Below are positions 60,189 through 64,000 of a stretch of DNA of 64,000 nucleotides, piece after piece (within the stretch, counting starts at the first letter, position 1; each line of letters opens with the position of its first letter). The notes below the pieces were generated by a model. The model was not told where the DNA came from, did no database searches, and saw nothing but the letters and a program-made list of their open reading frames with translations. Source of the stretch: Rothia nasimurium (GTDB taxonomy: Bacteria > Actinomycetota > Actinomycetes > Actinomycetales > Micrococcaceae); NCBI RefSeq assembly GCF_928391935.1, contig NZ_CAKMTD010000010.1:1-64000 (forward strand). The letters are read 5' to 3'. The translations under genes and the position numbers were made by a program.

Positions 60189-60692
60189 TTAGGTGAGCTG
60201 GTGAATGATGTATTCACGGGCGATTTCAGCAATGCGCCGCTCATTGGGGAAGGAAAGTTTGCGGCCCAGGTCGTCGATATTGACCCAGGCGACGTCGACG
60301 GCTTCGTGGTCGGGGTCGTTCTCTGTGGTGAGTTCACCGCCGGTGGCCGAGAAGAGAAAGTGGTGGACGGTCTTGTGGACGCGGTGGCCTGACACGTTGA
60401 ACCAGTAGTCGATGGATCCCAGGGAGGTGATGACGTCGCCGGCGATTCCGGTTTCTTCTTCGATTTCGCGGGCTGCTGCCTGGGCTTTGGTTTCGTCGCC
60501 TTCGGGGTGGCCTTTGGGGAGGCACCATTCGAGTCTGCCGCCGCGGTTGACGCGGGCGATGATGGCAACGGGGAGGTTGCGGTCATCGAAGTTGACGATG
60601 ACGCCACCTGCTGAGACCTCCTCTACCGTGGGCATGGCAGCAACGGGCGTGAAAGCCCGCCTCTTGGGTGCCCGGGGAATAGGAAAAGTCAT
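60189..60692 (-). CDS. NUDIX hydrolase
   Basis: A 167-residue protein with the Nudix box GHPEGDETKAQAAAREIEEETGI (G-x5-E-x7-REUxEExGU) near residue 60. VEEVSAGGVIVNFD precedes it. Family members hydrolyse nucleoside diphosphate derivatives. This gene lies upstream of murJ and divergent to the CCA-adding enzyme gene, a common actinobacterial layout. Substrate unknown. Confidence 0.92.
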   Translation of the reverse strand: MTFPIPRAPKRRAFTPVAAMPTVEEVSAGGVIVNFDDRNLPVAIIARVNRGGRLEWCLPKGHPEGDETKAQAAAREIEEETGIAGDVITSLGSIDYWFNVSGHRVHKTVHHFLFSATGGELTTENDPDHEAVDVAWVNIDDLGRKLSFPNERRIAEIAREYIIHQLT

Positions 60693-60783
60693 GTCTCTAC
60701 CTTAACCGATAGAGCAGGGTGTGTGTTTAAATGCGGGGGTGTAAGTGGTAACTTGTGTGGTTTGCTGGCACGATTGAAGGGTT

Positions 60784-62190
60784 ATGGCGCATGTTTTTGA
60801 TACTTCTCTCATTCATCCCGTCGCTTTAGAGGCGGGTGAGTTGTTTGCTCGGGCTGGTTTTGAGCTGGCCCTGGTGGGTGGTCCTGTTCGTGATCTTTTC
60901 TTGGGGGAGTCCTCGGTTGATTTGGATTTCACGACGAATGCGACCCCTGATGAGACCTTGGCTGTTGTGGACGGCTGGGCGGATGCTACCTGGGAGATCG
61001 GTAAGGAGTATGGCACCATCGGGATCCGGAAGGGGAACGAGATGGTGGAGATTACGACTTACCGGGCTGAGAAGTATGATCCTGAGTCTCGTAAGCCGGT
61101 GGTGGCTTTTGGTACTGATTTGAAGGAAGATCTCTTCCGCCGCGACTTCACCATCAACTCGATGGCTCTGCGCCTGCCCTCCCTTGAACTGGTTGACCCC
61201 TTTGGGGGCCAGGAGGACCTGCAGAAGGGTATTATCCGCACCCCCGGCACCCCGCAGGCGTCCTTCTCTGATGACCCGCTGCGCATGATGCGGGCTGCCC
61301 GCTTCGCCTCCCGCCTGGATATTGATCTGGCCCCCGAGGTCTTTGAGGCCATGGTCGATATGGCCGACCGTATTCAGATTATTTCGGCTGAGCGGGTACG
61401 CGATGAGCTGGTCAAGCTCATCTGCGGTGTTGCCCCCCGCCGCGGCGTTGATCTGCTCGTGGAGTCGGGGCTGGCGTCCTTTGTACTGCCTGAAATCCCG
61501 GCCCTGAAGCTGGAGGTTGATGAGCACCACCGCCACAAGGACGTCTACCAACACTCCCTGACCGTCATGGAGCAGGCTGCCGCCCTTGAAACTGACGCGG
61601 ATGGCGCTGTGCCCGGCCCCGACTTCGTCCTGCGCTTTGCTGCCCTCATGCACGATATCGGCAAGCCCGCCACCCGCAAGTTTGAGAGCAATGGGGCTGT
61701 GAGCTTCCTGCATCATGACGTGGTGGGTGCCAAGCTCACCAAGAAGCGTATGCGCGAGCTACGCTTTGACAACGACACCATCAAGGCTGTGGCCCGCCTG
61801 GTCGAGTTGCATATGCGCTTCTACGGCTACGGGGACGCTGGCTGGACGGACTCTGCGGTGCGCCGCTATGTGCGCGACGCCGGGGACCTCCTAGAGCGCC
61901 TGCACCGGCTGACCCGGGCGGATGTCACCACCCGCAACAAGCGCAAGGCCAACCGCATCGCGTCCGCCTACGACGACCTTGAACGCCGCATCATCGAACT
62001 GGCCGAGCAGGAGGAGCTGGACGCGATCCGTCCTGACCTGGACGGCGAAGAAATCATGGCGATTCTGGGCATCAAACCCGGCCCCCAGGTGGGGCAGGCC
62101 TACAAGTTCCTACTCAACCTACGCCTGGACGAAGGTGCCCTGGGCAAGGAAGAAGCCACCGCCCGCCTGCTGGAGTGGAGCAAAAAGTAA
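60784..62190 (+). CDS. cca: CCA tRNA nucleotidyltransferase
   Basis: A 468-residue class II enzyme. The nucleotidyltransferase motif is LVGGPVRDLFLGESSVDLDFTTNA, followed by FRRDFTINSMAL and the helix DDPLRMMRAARFASRLDIDL. An HD domain follows (HHRHKDVYQHSLTVMEQ and FAALMHDIGKPATR). It adds or repairs CCA at tRNA 3' ends, needed here because tRNA-Ala lacks encoded CCA. ATG at 60784. Confidence 0.96.
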   Translation: MAHVFDTSLIHPVALEAGELFARAGFELALVGGPVRDLFLGESSVDLDFTTNATPDETLAVVDGWADATWEIGKEYGTIGIRKGNEMVEITTYRAEKYDPESRKPVVAFGTDLKEDLFRRDFTINSMALRLPSLELVDPFGGQEDLQKGIIRTPGTPQASFSDDPLRMMRAARFASRLDIDLAPEVFEAMVDMADRIQIISAERVRDELVKLICGVAPRRGVDLLVESGLASFVLPEIPALKLEVDEHHRHKDVYQHSLTVMEQAAALETDADGAVPGPDFVLRFAALMHDIGKPATRKFESNGAVSFLHHDVVGAKLTKKRMRELRFDNDTIKAVARLVELHMRFYGYGDAGWTDSAVRRYVRDAGDLLERLHRLTRADVTTRNKRKANRIASAYDDLERRIIELAEQEELDAIRPDLDGEEIMAILGIKPGPQVGQAYKFLLNLRLDEGALGKEEATARLLEWSKK

Positions 62191-62206
62191 GGCCAGAAAC
62201 TTAGGT

Positions 62207-62252
62207 ATAAGTGTATAGCCTTATATATGAATATATAAGGCTATACACTTAT
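62207..62252. promoter_or_regulatory. Perfect 21-bp palindrome upstream of the SatD-like gene
   Basis: Arms at 62207-62227 and 62232-62252 are exact complements around TGAA. The repeat ends 3 nt before the ATG at 62256 and contains ATATA-rich half-sites, so a bound protein would block translation start or the promoter. No ribosome site is visible ahead of the ATG, which suggests a leaderless transcript. Confidence 0.85.
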
Positions 62253-62255
62253 CTT

Positions 62256-62834
62256 ATGTTTGTTCTGACTGTTGACCAGGTGGGTTCATCTGGTGATAAG
62301 GATCGAATTCCCGACCTCTTTGCCCTTGTCGATGGGCTAGAGAGCGGTGGTGCCCCAGTCCGTCCATTCCAGCGCACCGCAGGTGACGAAGCCCAGGCGG
62401 TGTTCGATGATCCAGCTGCTGCGCTTGTAACCGCTCTTGCCCTGGTGCGTACCGGTCACTGGTACGTGGGCATAGGGGAGGGCCCCGTAAACCTCCCGCT
62501 ACCTGCAGAAACTCGGGCAGGGGCCGGGCCTGCCTTTGAGTACGCCCGCAGAGCGGTTGAGCGGGCTAAAAAAACAAGAGGACGCTGCTGTTTCGCTGGG
62601 TCTGTAGCGGTAGCTCAACTGGTTGATAGAGCCCTGAGCCTGCTCGCCCGTCTTGAAATAGACCGGCAAGAAACCCGCCAGCAGGCAGGAGAAATGGCTC
62701 GTCAGGGGTTGTCTCAGAAGCAGATAGCTGAAAAACTTGGGATAAGTCAGTCTGCCGTGAGCCAGCGGCTCAGTGAGGGCTACTGGTCTGAAACACGAGC
62801 CCTGATAGACGAACTGGTAGAGATCCTGCGGTAG
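62256..62834 (+). CDS. SatD-like protein with C-terminal helix-turn-helix
   Basis: A 192-residue protein. The N terminus (FVLTVDQVGSSGDKDRIPDLF) recalls the SatD/ssDNA-like family start, and FQRTAGDEAQAVFDDPAAAL resembles a nucleotidyl-cyclase-like fold with an acidic pair. The C-terminal 50 residues hold an HTH (ARQGLSQKQIAEKLGISQSAVSQRLSEGYW). The ATG at 62256 follows the palindrome directly. It probably binds that palindrome and regulates itself; its sensing role is unknown. Confidence 0.75.
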   Translation: MFVLTVDQVGSSGDKDRIPDLFALVDGLESGGAPVRPFQRTAGDEAQAVFDDPAAALVTALALVRTGHWYVGIGEGPVNLPLPAETRAGAGPAFEYARRAVERAKKTRGRCCFAGSVAVAQLVDRALSLLARLEIDRQETRQQAGEMARQGLSQKQIAEKLGISQSAVSQRLSEGYWSETRALIDELVEILR

Positions 62835-62953
62835 TCCATATATCTGCTCCATTCCTAAGGTGTATGAAGAACTCATCCCGTAGACTGATGTTTTCTTTAG
62901 CCTGACCCCCTAGTGTTAAAAGTGGAACAGTCACACATACCAAGGGGAGACCC

Positions 62954-63964
62954 ATGCTCGAGGTCAAAAACCTCACCAAGAAATACGGCGCGAAAACCGC
63001 CGTCAACAACATCAGCTTCACCGTGCCCAACGGCAAAGTCACCGGCTTCCTCGGCCCCAACGGGGCAGGCAAGTCCACCACCATGCGAATGCTCGTGGGA
63101 CTCGAAAACCCCACCTCAGGCAAGGCCCTCGTCGACGGCCAACCCTACCGTTCCCTCAAAAGCCCCCTGACCTCCGTCGGTGCCCTGCTCGACGCCAAGG
63201 CCATGCACCCCGGACGCTCCGGGGCGGCCCACCTGCGCTCGCTGGCGCTGACCCACGGCATTCCCAAGAAGCGCGTCGACGAAGTCATCGAGATGACCGG
63301 CCTGGCTGCCGTCTCCAAGAAAAAAGTCAAGGGCTTCTCCCTCGGCATGGGCCAGCGCATGGGTATCGCCGCCGCCCTGCTCGGCGACCCCCAAAACATC
63401 ATCCTGGACGAACCCGTCAACGGCCTCGACCCCGAAGGCGTCATCTGGGTCCGCAACCTCGCCCGCCACCTGGCCTCAGAGGGCCGCGCCGTCCTCATCT
63501 CCTCCCACCTCATGAGCGAAATGGCCCAAACTGCCGACGACCTCATCGTCATCGGACGCGGCCGGGTCCTGGCTAACTGCTCCATGGAAGAGTTCCTCGC
63601 CATCGGCGACTCCAACAAGGTCCTGGTCCGCACCGACGCCCGCGACGCCTTCGCAGCGACCCTCACCGGGGCAGGCCACAGCTTCACCCCCGTCGACACC
63701 GACGGCCTCATGGTTGAGCAGGCTGACGCCCGCGCCCTGGCCCAGCTGGCTGCCCGCACTGACGTCCTGCTCCACGAGCTGACCCCCCAAAAGTCCACCC
63801 TTGAACAGGTCTACATGAACATGACCCGCGACGAGGTCGAATACCACTCAGCCGAGTTCACCCCCTCCACCGGCCAGGACGGCGCCGCCCCGGCGCTCGC
63901 AAGCCCTGCAAGTGGCCCTGCAGCCCCCTGGACCCAGACTTCAACCGACGCTAAGGAGAACTAA
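62954..63964 (+). CDS. ABC transporter ATP-binding protein
   Basis: A 336-residue DrrA-type ABC ATPase. Walker A is GFLGPNGAGKSTTMRMLVGL, signature is FSLGMGQRMGIAAALLG, Walker B is NIILDEPVNGLDPEGV, and the switch His is in LISSHLMSEMAQT. The C-terminal 100 residues are typical of the DrrA/CcmA-like drug or lipid exporters. ABC permease begins 2 nt after its stop, so the two form an operon running off the window. Substrate unknown. Confidence 0.93.
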   Translation: MLEVKNLTKKYGAKTAVNNISFTVPNGKVTGFLGPNGAGKSTTMRMLVGLENPTSGKALVDGQPYRSLKSPLTSVGALLDAKAMHPGRSGAAHLRSLALTHGIPKKRVDEVIEMTGLAAVSKKKVKGFSLGMGQRMGIAAALLGDPQNIILDEPVNGLDPEGVIWVRNLARHLASEGRAVLISSHLMSEMAQTADDLIVIGRGRVLANCSMEEFLAIGDSNKVLVRTDARDAFAATLTGAGHSFTPVDTDGLMVEQADARALAQLAARTDVLLHELTPQKSTLEQVYMNMTRDEVEYHSAEFTPSTGQDGAAPALASPASGPAAPWTQTSTDAKEN

Positions 63965-63966
63965 TC

Positions 63967-64000
63967 ATGACTGCTACCCTTTCTGCTCCTGCGTCAGCCT
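63967..64000 (+). CDS. Start of an ABC transporter permease gene (cut by the window edge)
   Basis: ATG at 63967 after AAGGAG and the first 11 codons (MTATLSAPASA). Position behind the ATPase gene suggests a permease; too little is visible to confirm it. Confidence 0.55.
   Translation, partial: MTATLSAPASA

Overview
The window is a piece of actinobacterial chromosome centred on the replication origin. The dnaA–dnaN–recF–dciA–gyrB–gyrA arm reads leftwards and the rpmH–rnpA–yidD–yidC–jag–rsmG–parA–parB arm reads rightwards. High G+C coding DNA, frequent GTG starts, a DUF3566 protein and a 39-residue DLW-39 protein behind gyrA, and a paired luciferase-like monooxygenase/FMN reductase point to Micrococcaceae. 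Rothia is my best guess, from gene content only.

Left part (0.2–27.9 kb): mostly metabolic and transport genes. These are a 2-oxoacid decarboxylase, a flavin reductase, an ArgE/DapE-type deacylase with two linked unknowns, an aquaglyceroporin, tandem fluoride channels, a truncated response regulator, BrnQ, an orphan BglG/LicT antiterminator, an AbiEi/DUF559-like protein between repeats, and a luciferase-like pair with MarR. A CPA1 antiporter and a biotin locus follow: bioB, a degenerate BioB paralogue and a TetR regulator that is probably BioQ. Then come galK, a small helical protein, a DnaA-box cluster, rhomboid, cyclophilin, an ORC/Cdc6-like ATPase behind a phased palindrome, a methyltransferase between 36-bp repeats, and two unrecognised membrane proteins.

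Middle (27.9–34.1 kb): a rearranged rRNA/tRNA region. Two identical tRNA-Ala(TGC)–5S units, without 16S or 23S, are each followed by tandem degenerate 5S-derived units. Each unit ends in a terminator and carries a hairpin whose stem varies with compensation while its loop is invariant. Between the copies lie an ATPase, a PiT phosphate transporter with a small partner, a gene remnant, and an IS6100-type element carrying a 101-bp duplication of one end inside a single 8-bp target duplication. tRNA-Ile(GAT) and DLW-39 link this region to gyrA.

Origin and partition region (34–56 kb): the replication genes above, DnaA boxes on both sides of dnaA, RecF apparently starting at CTG, and six perfect parS sites from 49.1 to 55.6 kb. 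A Tat-exported GH16 enzyme is preceded by a run of short hairpins with conserved G-rich loops and then by a dense cluster of TTGTCCCC motifs. An AT-rich, gene-poor stretch follows.

Right part (55.7–64 kb): trxA–trxB, a pseudokinase-like membrane protein next to murJ, a NUDIX hydrolase, the CCA-adding enzyme, a SatD-like HTH protein behind a perfect palindrome, and the start of an ABC transporter operon cut by the window edge.
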